Origin: Georgenia satyanarayanai
Lineage (GTDB): Bacteria > Actinomycetota > Actinomycetes > Actinomycetales > Actinomycetaceae
Assembly (NCBI RefSeq): GCF_900116375.1
Contig: NZ_UETB01000004.1
Span: forward strand, 186,001-250,000
Direction of reading: 5' to 3'
Length of the DNA stretch: 64,000 nt
This document shows, in pieces, positions 1 through 7,502 of this stretch. Positions within the stretch are counted from its first letter, which is position 1; the number at the start of each line of letters is the position of its first letter. The position numbers and the translations under genes are program-made. The notes under the pieces were generated by a model that was not told where the DNA came from, searched no databases, and worked only from the letters and a program-made list of their open reading frames with translations.

Positions 1-1
1 G

Positions 2-1159
2 TTCCAGCCCTACTTCACCGCGACTGCCGCCAACGTCGGCTACTTCTGGTGGAGCCACGACATCGGCGGCCACCTCGGTGGCGCCAAGGACGACGAGCTC
101 GCGACGCGGTGGTACCAGCTCGGTGCCTTCTCACCGATCAACCGCCTCCACAGCACGCGCCACGCCTTCAACTCCAAGGAGCCGTGGCGGTTCGGGCAGC
201 GCGCGGAGCAGGTGATGACGCGCTACCTGCGCCTGCGCCACCAGCTGGTGCCCTACCTGTACTCGGCGATGTGGGAGGCGCACACCGACGGGACGCCTCC
301 GATCCGGCCGATGTACCACGACCACCCGCAGCGGCACGAGGCCTACGAGGTGCCCAACCAGTTCGCCTTCGGGCCCGACCTGCTCGTCGCGCCGGTCACC
401 GAGGCCACCGAGCCGGCGACCCACCTGGCCCGGGTGGACGCCTGGCTTCCCGAGGGCCGGTGGTACGACGTCCTGACCGGCCGTCGCTACTCCGGCGGCG
501 GGAAGCGCGCGCTGTACCGGCCGCTCGACGACATCCCGGTGCTCGCCCAGGCGGGGACGGTGCTCCCGCTCGCCTCCGACGTCATGGCCGACCCGGGCCA
601 CAACCCGACGGCGCTCGACCTCATGGTCTTCCCCGGGGCCGACGGCGTGTGCACGGTCATCGAGGACGACGGCGAGGCCGAGCCGGCCGACCGGCACGAG
701 ACCCGTGTGGAGCTGAGCTGGGGCGGGACGGGGACGTCGGGCCTGGATGCCACGCTCACCGTTCGCCCGCCCACCGGGACAGGTGCGCTGCGACGTCGGG
801 AGCTGACCGTCCGTCTCGTCGGCGTCGAGTCCGTCCGGGCGGCACGCCTGGACCCGGGGCAGCGACCGCTCGACCTGCATCGGGACGAGCGTGGGCTGCT
901 CGTGGTGCCGCTCGGACCGACCGACCTCAGCGAGGGCATCGTCCTCCACCTCGAGGGCGTGGGGCTGACGACGCCGGACCTCGCCCGGGAGACCTTCACC
1001 CTGCTCGACCAGGCCGAGATCGCGTACGACGCCAAGTCGGCCGTCCAGGAGCTGGTCGAGCGGCTCGAGGGCAGCGCGCTGCTCGCGGCCCTGCACTCGC
1101 TGGACCTGCCGGGGCACCTGTACGGCGCCCTGGTCGAGCTCGTCTCAGCGGCGGACTGA
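2..1159 (+). CDS. Glycoside hydrolase family 31 protein, C-terminal part (truncated by window start)
   Basis: The reading frame is open from base 2, so the N-terminus lies outside the window and only about 385 residues are seen. GH31 enzymes are retaining alpha-glucosidases or alpha-xylosidases acting on alpha-linked glycans. The visible part has the family signature WSHDIGGH near its start, followed by the SPINRLHSTRH stretch and the RYLRLRHQLVPYLYS helix that close the catalytic barrel. After these comes the beta-sandwich region (FGPDLLVAPV, WLPEGRWYDVLTG, IPVLAQAGTVLPL) typical of family members. The catalytic nucleophile region is upstream of the window, so substrate specificity cannot be judged. 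It converges with the PAP2 gene downstream. Confidence 0.9.
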   Translation, partial: FQPYFTATAANVGYFWWSHDIGGHLGGAKDDELATRWYQLGAFSPINRLHSTRHAFNSKEPWRFGQRAEQVMTRYLRLRHQLVPYLYSAMWEAHTDGTPPIRPMYHDHPQRHEAYEVPNQFAFGPDLLVAPVTEATEPATHLARVDAWLPEGRWYDVLTGRRYSGGGKRALYRPLDDIPVLAQAGTVLPLASDVMADPGHNPTALDLMVFPGADGVCTVIEDDGEAEPADRHETRVELSWGGTGTSGLDATLTVRPPTGTGALRRRELTVRLVGVESVRAARLDPGQRPLDLHRDERGLLVVPLGPTDLSEGIVLHLEGVGLTTPDLARETFTLLDQAEIAYDAKSAVQELVERLEGSALLAALHSLDLPGHLYGALVELVSAAD

Positions 1160-1191
1160 CGGCAGCGGGCCGCCTGCCGCCGGGTGCGACG

Positions 1192-2052
1192 TCAGGAGGC
1201 GGGTCGTGCTGTGTGCAGGTGCAGCAGGAGGCCGGCGGTCAGGCACGTGACGGCGGCGACCCCGAGGACGGCGCCGCCGTAGGCGACGAGGAGCTCGCCC
1301 CGGTTCGCGCCCGGCCCGATGGTCGCCGCGGTGAGGACGAGGGAGAGGGCGGCGAGCAGCCCGGCGAACCCCGCGGCGAGGAGCAGGAGCCGGCGCGTCA
1401 CCGTGGTCGGGCCGTGCGCCGGGCCGGGCAGGTGCGGCTGGGCGACGAGGACCGCGAGGGCGCCCCACAGCAGGACGACGAGCATCGCCGCGGCGACGTC
1501 GGAGGCGCGGTGCCAACCGTTGACCATCGTCGCGAGCCCCGTCCCGCCCGCGTAGGCCCAGCCGGCGAGGGTGGCGGCCCACCGCCAGCGCGGCGGCGCG
1601 ACGAGGACGGCGACGGCGGCCACCGTGCCCGCCACCGTGGTGTGCCCGCTCGGCAGGGAGTTGGCGACGGCCTCGGAGACGCCGAGGTCCGGGCGGGTGA
1701 GCACCCCGTACTTGAGGACCTGTGTCGTGACGTTGGCGCCGCCGACGAGGAGCGGCACCGCGAGGGCCGCGCGCCACTGCCGCTGCGCCAGGGCAAGGGC
1801 GACCCCAGCGGCGATGACGACGACGAGGAAGAGCACCGAGACGACGTCGAGCACCGTCTGGCTGCCCTCGGCCAGCCGCCCCCGCCCGATCCGCGAGCCC
1901 TCGAGCGCGGTGCTCTCCACCCGCTGGCCGAGGGAGGTGACGACGAAGACCCACCACACGGCGAGCACTCCCACGGCCGCGAGCACGGCAGTGAGGGCAG
2001 CGTCCCGGCGCAGGGTGCCGGCGGGGCGGGCGGCGGGCGGGCCTGCGCTCAC
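1192..2052 (-). CDS. PAP2-family phosphatase, integral membrane
   Basis: A 286-residue membrane protein with about six hydrophobic segments. The three PAP2 (type 2 phosphatidic acid phosphatase) motifs are readable: KYGVLTRPD (motif 1, K-x6-RP), SLPSGHTT (motif 2, PSGH) and NGWHRASDV (motif 3, with R and H plus a downstream D). Such proteins dephosphorylate lipid phosphates or polyprenyl pyrophosphates at the outer membrane face. The exact substrate cannot be inferred. Its start overlaps the stop of the upstream phosphotransferase-like gene by 4 nt, so the two are probably cotranscribed. Confidence 0.88.
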   Translation of the reverse strand: MSAGPPAARPAGTLRRDAALTAVLAAVGVLAVWWVFVVTSLGQRVESTALEGSRIGRGRLAEGSQTVLDVVSVLFLVVVIAAGVALALAQRQWRAALAVPLLVGGANVTTQVLKYGVLTRPDLGVSEAVANSLPSGHTTVAGTVAAVAVLVAPPRWRWAATLAGWAYAGGTGLATMVNGWHRASDVAAAMLVVLLWGALAVLVAQPHLPGPAHGPTTVTRRLLLLAAGFAGLLAALSLVLTAATIGPGANRGELLVAYGGAVLGVAAVTCLTAGLLLHLHTARPAS

Positions 2053-3191
2053 GCGCGGGACGGCTCCCCGCCGTCGGGCCCAGTCTCCTGGGACTCGGCC
2101 GGCGCGTCCTGCTCCTGCTGGTCGGTGCGCAGGGAGGGCAGCTCGGCGGTCGCGTTCGGGTCGAGGTCCTCACCGTCGCTCGCGGGGTCCTCCTCGGGGA
2201 CGTCGTCGCCGTCCTCGGCCCAGTCCTCGGGCCGGCCGGGGACGACGACGGGCTCGCGGTGGCCGATCGGCTCCGCGTCCCGGACCTGCTCGGCGAGGTC
2301 CTCGAGCATGTGGACGGCGTCCGCGACGATCTGCTCGTTGGACGTGTTGACACCGTGCATGAGCCAGCGCGCCAGGGCGAGCTCCCCGACGAGCTGGGCA
2401 CGGTCGAGCAGGTACGTGTCGGCGTTCTCGGGCCGTGCGAGGGCGTAGGCCTCCTCGATCGCGTCGAGGCACTCCTCGGGGGCGGTCGCGAGCAGCCAGG
2501 CGAGGTCGACGGCGGGGTCACCGACGTGCGCCTCGGAGAAGCTGATGACGGCGCTCACCTCCCCGTCCTGGACGAGGACGTGCTCCTCGGCGAGGTCGCC
2601 GTGGACGGGGGTGGTGCGGAAGCGCCACAGCGCGACATCCTCCAGCGCCCGCTCCCAGCGGGCCAGGACGGCGGTCGGGACGTGTCCGGTGCGGGCGGCG
2701 GCGTCGACCTCGGCGAGGCAGCGCTTGCGGTACTCGTCGGCGTCGTAGACCGGCAGCCCGGCGTCCTCGACGACGCGCGCGGGCAGCTCGTGGAGGGCGG
2801 CGAGGCAGCGACCGAGGTCGGCCGCGAGGCCGGGCCCGGGGCCGAGGCGCTCGAGGTCGAGCGGGCGGCCCCGCAGCTGGCGGTAGACCATCGCGCGCCC
2901 GCCCTCGGGCAGCGCGGCGAAGCCGGCGGGCTCGGGCACGGCGAAGGGCAGCGCGCCCTCGCGGACGTGCACCGCGAGGGCGGCCAGCAGCGCGACCTCC
3001 GCCTCGAGCGACGCACCGGCCGAGGCGTGCAGCGGGCAGCGGACCACCCAGTGACGGCCGCCGGAGTCGAGGACCCCGGTGACCTGGAAGTCGGCGGTGG
3101 TGCTCTGCGGGGAGCGGGTCGCGACGACGTCGAGGCCCGGCACCGCCGCAGTGGCGAGCGCCGCCAGGGCGAGGGGCGTTCTACGTGTCAC
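2049..3191 (-). CDS. Aminoglycoside/macrolide phosphotransferase-like protein
   Basis: A 380-residue protein of the APH/protein-kinase-like fold. A GTG start at 3191 is chosen because the longer open frame upstream runs opposite nudC and is a shadow. The catalytic loop reads VHGDLAEEHVLV (H-G-D; the usual Asn is His). The following metal-binding segment, usually IDW or IDF plus GDP, reads ISFSEAHVGDP, so the first Asp of that motif is Ser. The last 80 residues are acidic and low-complexity. By fold it would phosphorylate a small molecule, but the changed metal-binding residue makes activity uncertain. It is translationally coupled to the downstream PAP2 gene and divergent from nudC. Confidence 0.75.
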   Translation of the reverse strand: MTRRTPLALAALATAAVPGLDVVATRSPQSTTADFQVTGVLDSGGRHWVVRCPLHASAGASLEAEVALLAALAVHVREGALPFAVPEPAGFAALPEGGRAMVYRQLRGRPLDLERLGPGPGLAADLGRCLAALHELPARVVEDAGLPVYDADEYRKRCLAEVDAAARTGHVPTAVLARWERALEDVALWRFRTTPVHGDLAEEHVLVQDGEVSAVISFSEAHVGDPAVDLAWLLATAPEECLDAIEEAYALARPENADTYLLDRAQLVGELALARWLMHGVNTSNEQIVADAVHMLEDLAEQVRDAEPIGHREPVVVPGRPEDWAEDGDDVPEEDPASDGEDLDPNATAELPSLRTDQQEQDAPAESQETGPDGGEPSRA

Positions 3192-3275
3192 GCCCCAACC
3201 GTAGGGCGCGCGCGCCCTCCTCACGCGCGGCGCCCGCGGCGCGCCCCCAGATCGGGGGGCGGATACGGTGCCCGG

Positions 3276-4238
3276 GTGGCCCTCACCCAGCTCCCCCTCG
3301 CCCGGACGACCATCGACGCCGACGGCGCCTCCCGCGCCCGTCCCGGCCTGCTCGGCGAGCTGCGGCACGACCCCGCCACGCGCGTCGTCCTGGTCCACCG
3401 GGGCCTGGTCGGGGCGGAGGAGGACGGTCTCGTCCTGCTTCCCGCCGCCGACGTGCCGGCAGCCGCGTGGACGGCCGAGCAGGTCCACTACCTCGGCCGC
3501 GAGGGGGATGCGCGCTTCGTCGCGCTCGTCCTGCCCGGCCACCTCGGCTCCGAGCGGGACCTCGACGGCGCACCGGTCGACACCGACGCCCCTCTCGTGG
3601 GCCTCCTGGGCGGCGTGGAGATGCGGCACCTGCGGGAGGTCGGGGACCGGCTGAGCGACCGGGACACCGGCCTGGGCACGACGGCGGTGGCGCTCGCCGC
3701 GTGGCACGAGCGCAACCCGCGCTGCCCGCGCTGCGGGGAGGCCACCGAGGTGCTCGAGGCCGGGTGGGTCCGCCGCTGCGTCGTCGACCACTCGCTGCAC
3801 TACCCGCGCACCGACGCCGCGGTCATCATGGCGGTCGTCGACGCTGAGGACCGTCTGCTCCTCGGGCACGCCGCCCACTGGCCTGAGCACCGCTTCTCCA
3901 CCCTGGCCGGATACGTGGAGCCGGGGGAGTCGCTCGAGGCGGCGGTGCGGCGCGAGGTGGCCGAGGAGACCGGCGTCGTCGTCGGTGAGGTGCGGTACGA
4001 GGGCAGCCAGCCGTGGCCCTTCCCGTGCTCGCTGATGACCGCCTTCCGGGCGGACGTCGCCGCGGGCGCGGGCACGGAGATCGCCGTCGACGGCGTGGAG
4101 CTCACCGACGCGCGCTTCTTCACCCGCGCCGAGCTGGCCGACGCCGTCACCGAGGGCACGGTGCTCCTGCCGTCGCTCTCCTCGATCGCGCGCTCGCTCA
4201 TCGAGGACTGGTACGGCGGCCCGCTGGTGGCCCCCTGA
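3276..4238 (+). CDS. nudC: NAD(+) diphosphatase, NUDIX family (NudC)
   Basis: A 320-residue protein with NudC architecture: an N-terminal domain, a zinc ribbon, then the NUDIX domain. The NUDIX box is readable as GYVEPGE followed by a segment ending REVAEETGV, which fits G-x5-E-x7-REU-x-EE-x-GU. The NADH-pyrophosphatase signature SQPWPFPCS follows. The enzyme hydrolyses NAD(H) to NMN(H) and AMP, and known homologues also remove NAD caps from RNA. The zinc ribbon has CPRC and then RRCVVD, so the fourth ligand position is Asp rather than Cys. The start is the GTG at 3276. It diverges from the phosphotransferase-like gene and converges with mycoredoxin across a strong hairpin. Confidence 0.93.
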   Translation: MALTQLPLARTTIDADGASRARPGLLGELRHDPATRVVLVHRGLVGAEEDGLVLLPAADVPAAAWTAEQVHYLGREGDARFVALVLPGHLGSERDLDGAPVDTDAPLVGLLGGVEMRHLREVGDRLSDRDTGLGTTAVALAAWHERNPRCPRCGEATEVLEAGWVRRCVVDHSLHYPRTDAAVIMAVVDAEDRLLLGHAAHWPEHRFSTLAGYVEPGESLEAAVRREVAEETGVVVGEVRYEGSQPWPFPCSLMTAFRADVAAGAGTEIAVDGVELTDARFFTRAELADAVTEGTVLLPSLSSIARSLIEDWYGGPLVAP

Positions 4239-4242
4239 CGAC

Positions 4243-4283
4243 CGTGTGGGGTCCGGGTCCCCACAGGACCCGAACCCCACACG
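4243..4283. terminator. Bidirectional terminator hairpin between nudC and mycoredoxin
   Basis: Two 18-nt arms (4243-4260 and 4266-4283) pair with a single mismatch around a 5-nt loop. It sits between the stops of two convergent genes. No long U tract follows, as is usual for actinobacterial terminators. Confidence 0.8.
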
Positions 4284-4307
4284 ATGACCGCGGCACCTCA
4301 GCCGACC

Positions 4308-4565
4308 TCAGCCCAGGCGGGTCCTCACCTCGTTGAGGGAGGGGTTGGTCGCGGCGGAGCCGTCGGGGAACAGGACGGTCGGGACGGTCTGGTTGCCGCC
4401 GTTGACCTCCTCGACGAAGCTCGCGGCCTGCGGGTCCTCCTCGATGTTCACCTCGAGGTAGCCGATGCCCTCGCCGTCGAGCTGCTTCTTCAGCCGGCGG
4501 CAGTACCCGCACCACGTCGTCGTGTACATCGTGATCGTGCCGGGCTCGGGCGTCGTCGTGCTCAT
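4308..4565 (-). CDS. mrx1: Mycoredoxin / glutaredoxin-like protein (CGYC active site)
   Basis: An 85-residue thioredoxin-fold protein with the redox motif WCGYC near residue 18. The cis-Pro region reads TVPTVLFPDGS and the end NPSLNEVRTRLG, all characteristic of mycoredoxin-1. Mycoredoxin reduces mycothiol mixed disulfides in actinobacteria, which fits a mycothiol-using host. An AGGAGA ribosome binding site precedes the ATG. It is divergently transcribed from uvrD2. The nudC-mrx-uvrD2-whiB order looks like a conserved actinobacterial neighbourhood (from memory). Confidence 0.92.
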   Translation of the reverse strand: MSTTTPEPGTITMYTTTWCGYCRRLKKQLDGEGIGYLEVNIEEDPQAASFVEEVNGGNQTVPTVLFPDGSAATNPSLNEVRTRLG

Positions 4566-4679
4566 CGAGGTCTCCTCGGGTCGGGTTCGCTGACCATAAC
4601 GCGACCCCGCGACGCCGTATTTCCCGGTCGCTGGGGACGGGCGGGCCGCGTGTCGGCGCGGGCTGAGACACTGACCGCG

Positions 4680-6725
4680 ATGACGAGCTCGACCACCCCC
4701 AGCAGCGAGGAGCTCCTCGCCGCTCTCGACGACGACCAGCGCGCCGTGGCCCAGACCCTCACCGGACCCCTGTGCGTCCTCGCCGGCGCGGGCACCGGCA
4801 AGACCCGCGCCATCACCTACCGCATCGCCCACGGCGTGCACGCCGGCGTCTACAGCCCGACGACGGTCCTCGCGGTCACCTTCACCGCCCGCGCCGCGGG
4901 TGAGATGCGCTCGCGGCTGCGTGACCTCGGGGTGGGTGGCGTCCAGGCACGCACCTTCCACGCGGCGGCGCTGCGCCAGCTGTCCTACTTCTGGCCCGCC
5001 GCCATCGGGGGCGGGCTGCCGAGGATCCAGGAGCACAAGGCTCCGCTCGTCGCCGAGGCGTCCTCCCGGCTCGGCCTGGGCGTGGACCGCGTGAGCATCC
5101 GCGACCTCGCCGCCGAGATCGAGTGGGCCAAGGTCAGCCTCGTCACCGCCGAGGACTACGTGGCCCGCGCCGTCGCCGCCGGCCGCGAGGAGGCGGCGGG
5201 GCAGGACCGCGCCACCGTGTCCCGCCTCCTCGAGATCTACGAGGACGTCAAGACCGAGCGCGGCGTCATCGACTTCGAGGACGTCCTCCTCCTCATGGTC
5301 GGCATCCTCGAGGAACGGGAGGACGTCGCCGCGGAGGTCCGCCGCCAGTACCGCCACTTCGTCGTCGACGAGTACCAGGACGTCTCCCCGCTCCAGCAGC
5401 GTCTGCTCGACCTGTGGCTCGGGGGCCGCAAGGAGCTGTGCGTGGTCGGGGACGTCTCCCAGACCATCTACTCCTTCACCGGCGCCACGCCGCACTTCCT
5501 CACCGACTTCCCGCGCCGCTTCCCCGGCGCGGAGGTGGTCCGCCTCGTGCGGGACTACCGCTCCACGCCGCAGGTGGTGTCCCTGGCCAACAGCGTCCTC
5601 GAGCGGGCCGGGCGCCATCGCTCCAGCGCCGCCGTCCGGCTCGTGGCCCAGCGTCCCTCGGGGCCCGCCGTGCGCTTCGAGGCCTTCGACGACGACGTCG
5701 CCGAGGCCGCCGGGGTGGCCGCGCGCATCGCGGCGCTGGAGAAGTCCGGGGTGCCCCGCAACGAGATCGCCGTCCTGTACCGCACCAACGGGCAGGCCGA
5801 GGCGATCGAGCAGGCGCTCGCCCAGGCGGACATCGGCTACCTCGTCCGCGGCGGGGAGCGCTTCTTCTCCCGCCGCGAGGTGCGCGAGGCGGTCGTCCTG
5901 CTGCGCGGTGCCGCCCGCACCATGGCCGACCACCCCATGCCCGACGCCGTCCGCGACGTCCTCGCCGGCATGGGGTGGGCACCCGAGCCCCCCGCGGCCC
6001 GCGGCGCCGTCCGCGAGCGGTGGGAGTCGCTCCAGGCGCTCGTCGCGCTCGCGGACGAGATCGCGGCCGCCCGCGGCGCTGACCTCGCCGGCCTCGTCGC
6101 CGAGCTCGAGGAGCGGGCCGGCGCCCAGCACGCCCCCACCGTCTCCGGCGTCACCCTCGCCTCCCTCCACGCGGCCAAGGGCCTGGAGTGGGACGCCGTC
6201 TTCCTCGTCGGGGTGAGCGAGGGCCTGCTGCCCATCTCCCTGGCCGAGGGGGAGGACGCCGTCGCCGAGGAGCGCCGCCTGCTCTACGTGGGCGTCACCC
6301 GCGCCCGCGAGCACCTCATGCTCTCCTACGCCCGCGCCCGCACCGTCGGCGGGCGCGCGAGCCGCAAGCCCTCCCGGTTCCTCGACGGCCTGTGGCCCGA
6401 GGAGGGAGCCGCGCGCCGCCGCCCTGCCGCCCGGGCGCCCCGGCGCGACCGCCTCGCCGAGCTCACCGAGACCGACCCCGAGGGCGCTGCCCTCGTCGAG
6501 CGGCTACGCGCCTGGCGCGGGCAGGTCGCCACCGCGATCGGCAAGCCCCCCTACACGGTCCTGCACGACACGACCCTCGCCGCCATCGCCGAGGCCAAGC
6601 CCAAGGACCTGCGCCAGCTCGGGATCCTGCGCGGCGTCGGCGCCGCCAAGCTCGAGGCCTACGGGCCGGCCGTCCTCGCCGTGGTGCGCGGCGAGGACGT
6701 CGTCGTCGAGCCGCCCGGCGCCTGA
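4680..6725 (+). CDS. uvrD2: ATP-dependent DNA helicase UvrD2 (SF1) with HRDC domain
   Basis: A 681-residue superfamily 1A helicase. It has Walker A GAGTGKTRAITYRI near residue 38, the Walker B/motif II DEYQDV near residue 230, GDVSQTIYSF (motif III), YRSTPQVV (motif IV), ASLHAAKGLEWDAVF (motif V) and YVGVTRAREHL (motif VI). The C-terminal 70 residues form an HRDC domain (LGILRGVGAAKLEAYG), the mark of UvrD2 against UvrD1/PcrA. The linker between motor and HRDC has no cysteines, whereas the mycobacterial enzyme is described as having a tetracysteine motif there. Likely role: 3'-5' unwinding in DNA repair and replication. Confidence 0.93.
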   Translation: MTSSTTPSSEELLAALDDDQRAVAQTLTGPLCVLAGAGTGKTRAITYRIAHGVHAGVYSPTTVLAVTFTARAAGEMRSRLRDLGVGGVQARTFHAAALRQLSYFWPAAIGGGLPRIQEHKAPLVAEASSRLGLGVDRVSIRDLAAEIEWAKVSLVTAEDYVARAVAAGREEAAGQDRATVSRLLEIYEDVKTERGVIDFEDVLLLMVGILEEREDVAAEVRRQYRHFVVDEYQDVSPLQQRLLDLWLGGRKELCVVGDVSQTIYSFTGATPHFLTDFPRRFPGAEVVRLVRDYRSTPQVVSLANSVLERAGRHRSSAAVRLVAQRPSGPAVRFEAFDDDVAEAAGVAARIAALEKSGVPRNEIAVLYRTNGQAEAIEQALAQADIGYLVRGGERFFSRREVREAVVLLRGAARTMADHPMPDAVRDVLAGMGWAPEPPAARGAVRERWESLQALVALADEIAAARGADLAGLVAELEERAGAQHAPTVSGVTLASLHAAKGLEWDAVFLVGVSEGLLPISLAEGEDAVAEERRLLYVGVTRAREHLMLSYARARTVGGRASRKPSRFLDGLWPEEGAARRRPAARAPRRDRLAELTETDPEGAALVERLRAWRGQVATAIGKPPYTVLHDTTLAAIAEAKPKDLRQLGILRGVGAAKLEAYGPAVLAVVRGEDVVVEPPGA

Positions 6726-6797
6726 GCCGTCCGGCTCGCCGAGCCCGCGGGATCGCAAGGATTCCCGCCCGTCGCGACGATCGGGAAAGTCTGCCCG

Positions 6798-6836
6798 ATA
6801 AATCCCTTGCCCACCGTCACGGCGCAGGCGTAATGT
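6798..6836 (+). promoter_or_regulatory. Probable whiB7 promoter with upstream A/T-rich element
   Basis: A -35-like TTGCCC (6807-6812) and a -10-like TAATGT (6831-6836) are separated by 18 nt. Just upstream of the -35 is the A/T-rich stretch GATAAAT (6798-6804) in otherwise GC-rich DNA. WhiB7 is known to activate its own promoter by binding an A/T-rich element next to the -35 through its AT-hook, so this arrangement fits autoregulation. Confidence 0.6.
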
Positions 6837-6876
6837 CCCTCTCGTCCGTGACCGAGTAGGGGCCCGTGCCTAGCCA

Positions 6877-6899
6877 GCACACGAGGGCTCCCTGTGTGC
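6877..6899 (+). other. Hairpin in the whiB7 leader upstream of the uORF
   Basis: The sequence can fold into a stem in which GCACAC plus AGGG pairs with CCCT plus GTGTGC, with one bulged base and a 2-nt loop. It ends a few bases before the uORF ribosome binding site (GGGAGGTGA, 6904-6912). It could shape initiation of the uORF or act as an early attenuator. Confidence 0.4.
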
Positions 6900-6921
6900 G
6901 AAGGGGAGGTGAACCGCAGTG

Positions 6922-7053
6922 ATGACCATCGTTCAGATGGATGCCGCCAGCCGTGGGCTGGGTCGAGCCATGCCCGGGTTCACCGGGGACTGTGCCCGCC
7001 TTCGCCCCGCGCCCGTCGGCTTCGCCGAGGGCCACGCGCTCCGGACGCCGTAG
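6922..7053 (+). CDS. Upstream ORF (43-codon leader peptide) of whiB7
   Basis: A 43-codon ORF (MTIVQMDAASRGL...) starts at ATG 6922, or at the abutting GTG 6919, and ends with TAG at 7051-7053. It is preceded by a strong ribosome binding site, GGGAGGTGA, 7-10 nt upstream. It lies between the whiB7 promoter and the whiB7 start, 108 nt before the latter. Mycobacterial and other actinobacterial whiB7 leaders are known to carry an upstream ORF whose translation status controls read-through. Position, ribosome binding site and the following hairpin match that design. The peptide sequence itself is not recognised. Confidence 0.6.
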   Translation: MTIVQMDAASRGLGRAMPGFTGDCARLRPAPVGFAEGHALRTP

Positions 7054-7073
7054 AACCGCACACGTTCTCCGCC

Positions 7074-7100
7074 GGACCGCGCAGCTCCCGACCGCGGTCC
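7074..7100 (+). terminator. Candidate attenuator hairpin in the whiB7 leader
   Basis: GGACCGCG (7074-7081) pairs perfectly with CGCGGTCC (7093-7100) around an 11-nt loop. It begins 20 nt after the uORF stop and ends 61 nt before the whiB7 start. A C/T-rich tract follows rather than a U run. It is the best candidate for the conditional terminator expected in a whiB7 leader. Confidence 0.5.
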
Positions 7101-7161
7101 GCCCCTCCCGGGGACTGCCGCAGGTCCGTCCAGACCCGGCTTCGCACTCACGGAGACACTC

Positions 7162-7500
7162 GTGCAACTCACCACCCTTCTCGACCGCCTCAACGAGGGG
7201 TCCTCGCAGTCGTGGCCCCTGGCCGAGGAGACGGACGTGCTCGCGCTGGTCGAGCCCGCCGTGCTCGCCCCGTGCCAGGACACGGAGGACCCCGACCTCT
7301 GGTTCGCCGAGCGCCAGGCGGACGTCGAGTTCGCCAAGACGCTGTGCCGCACCTGCCCCGTACGCGAGGCCTGCCTCGCCGGCGCCCTCGAGCGCGCCGA
7401 GCCATGGGGTGTGTGGGGCGGAGAGGTGTTCGTCGGCGGAGAGGTCGTCGCGACCAAGCGCGGACGCGGCAGGCCCCGTAAGCACCACCCCGCGGCCTGA
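7162..7500 (+). CDS. whiB7: WhiB7-type iron-sulfur transcriptional regulator with AT-hook
   Basis: A 112-residue Wbl protein. Four cluster-ligand cysteines are visible in the pattern C (residue 38), then C-x2-C-x5-C in LCRTCPVREACL. The GVWGGE turn follows, and a C-terminal AT-hook RGRGRPRK identifies the WhiB7 subclass. WhiB7 binds a [4Fe-4S] cluster and the primary sigma factor to activate intrinsic antibiotic-resistance genes (ABC-F proteins, efflux pumps, rRNA methylases) upon ribosome stress. The start is the GTG at 7162. The 325-nt leader from the -10 box holds a uORF and hairpins. The ABC-F gene at 35.2 kb is a plausible regulon member. Confidence 0.93.
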   Translation: MQLTTLLDRLNEGSSQSWPLAEETDVLALVEPAVLAPCQDTEDPDLWFAERQADVEFAKTLCRTCPVREACLAGALERAEPWGVWGGEVFVGGEVVATKRGRGRPRKHHPAA

Positions 7501-7502
7501 GG

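Noticed and set aside
49-2448. A 799-codon plus-strand frame across GH31, PAP2 and phosphotransferase genes
   Set aside because: It is out of frame with the GH31 signature and antisense to two genes with clear motifs; composition is Arg/Ala/Gly/Pro-rich without domains.
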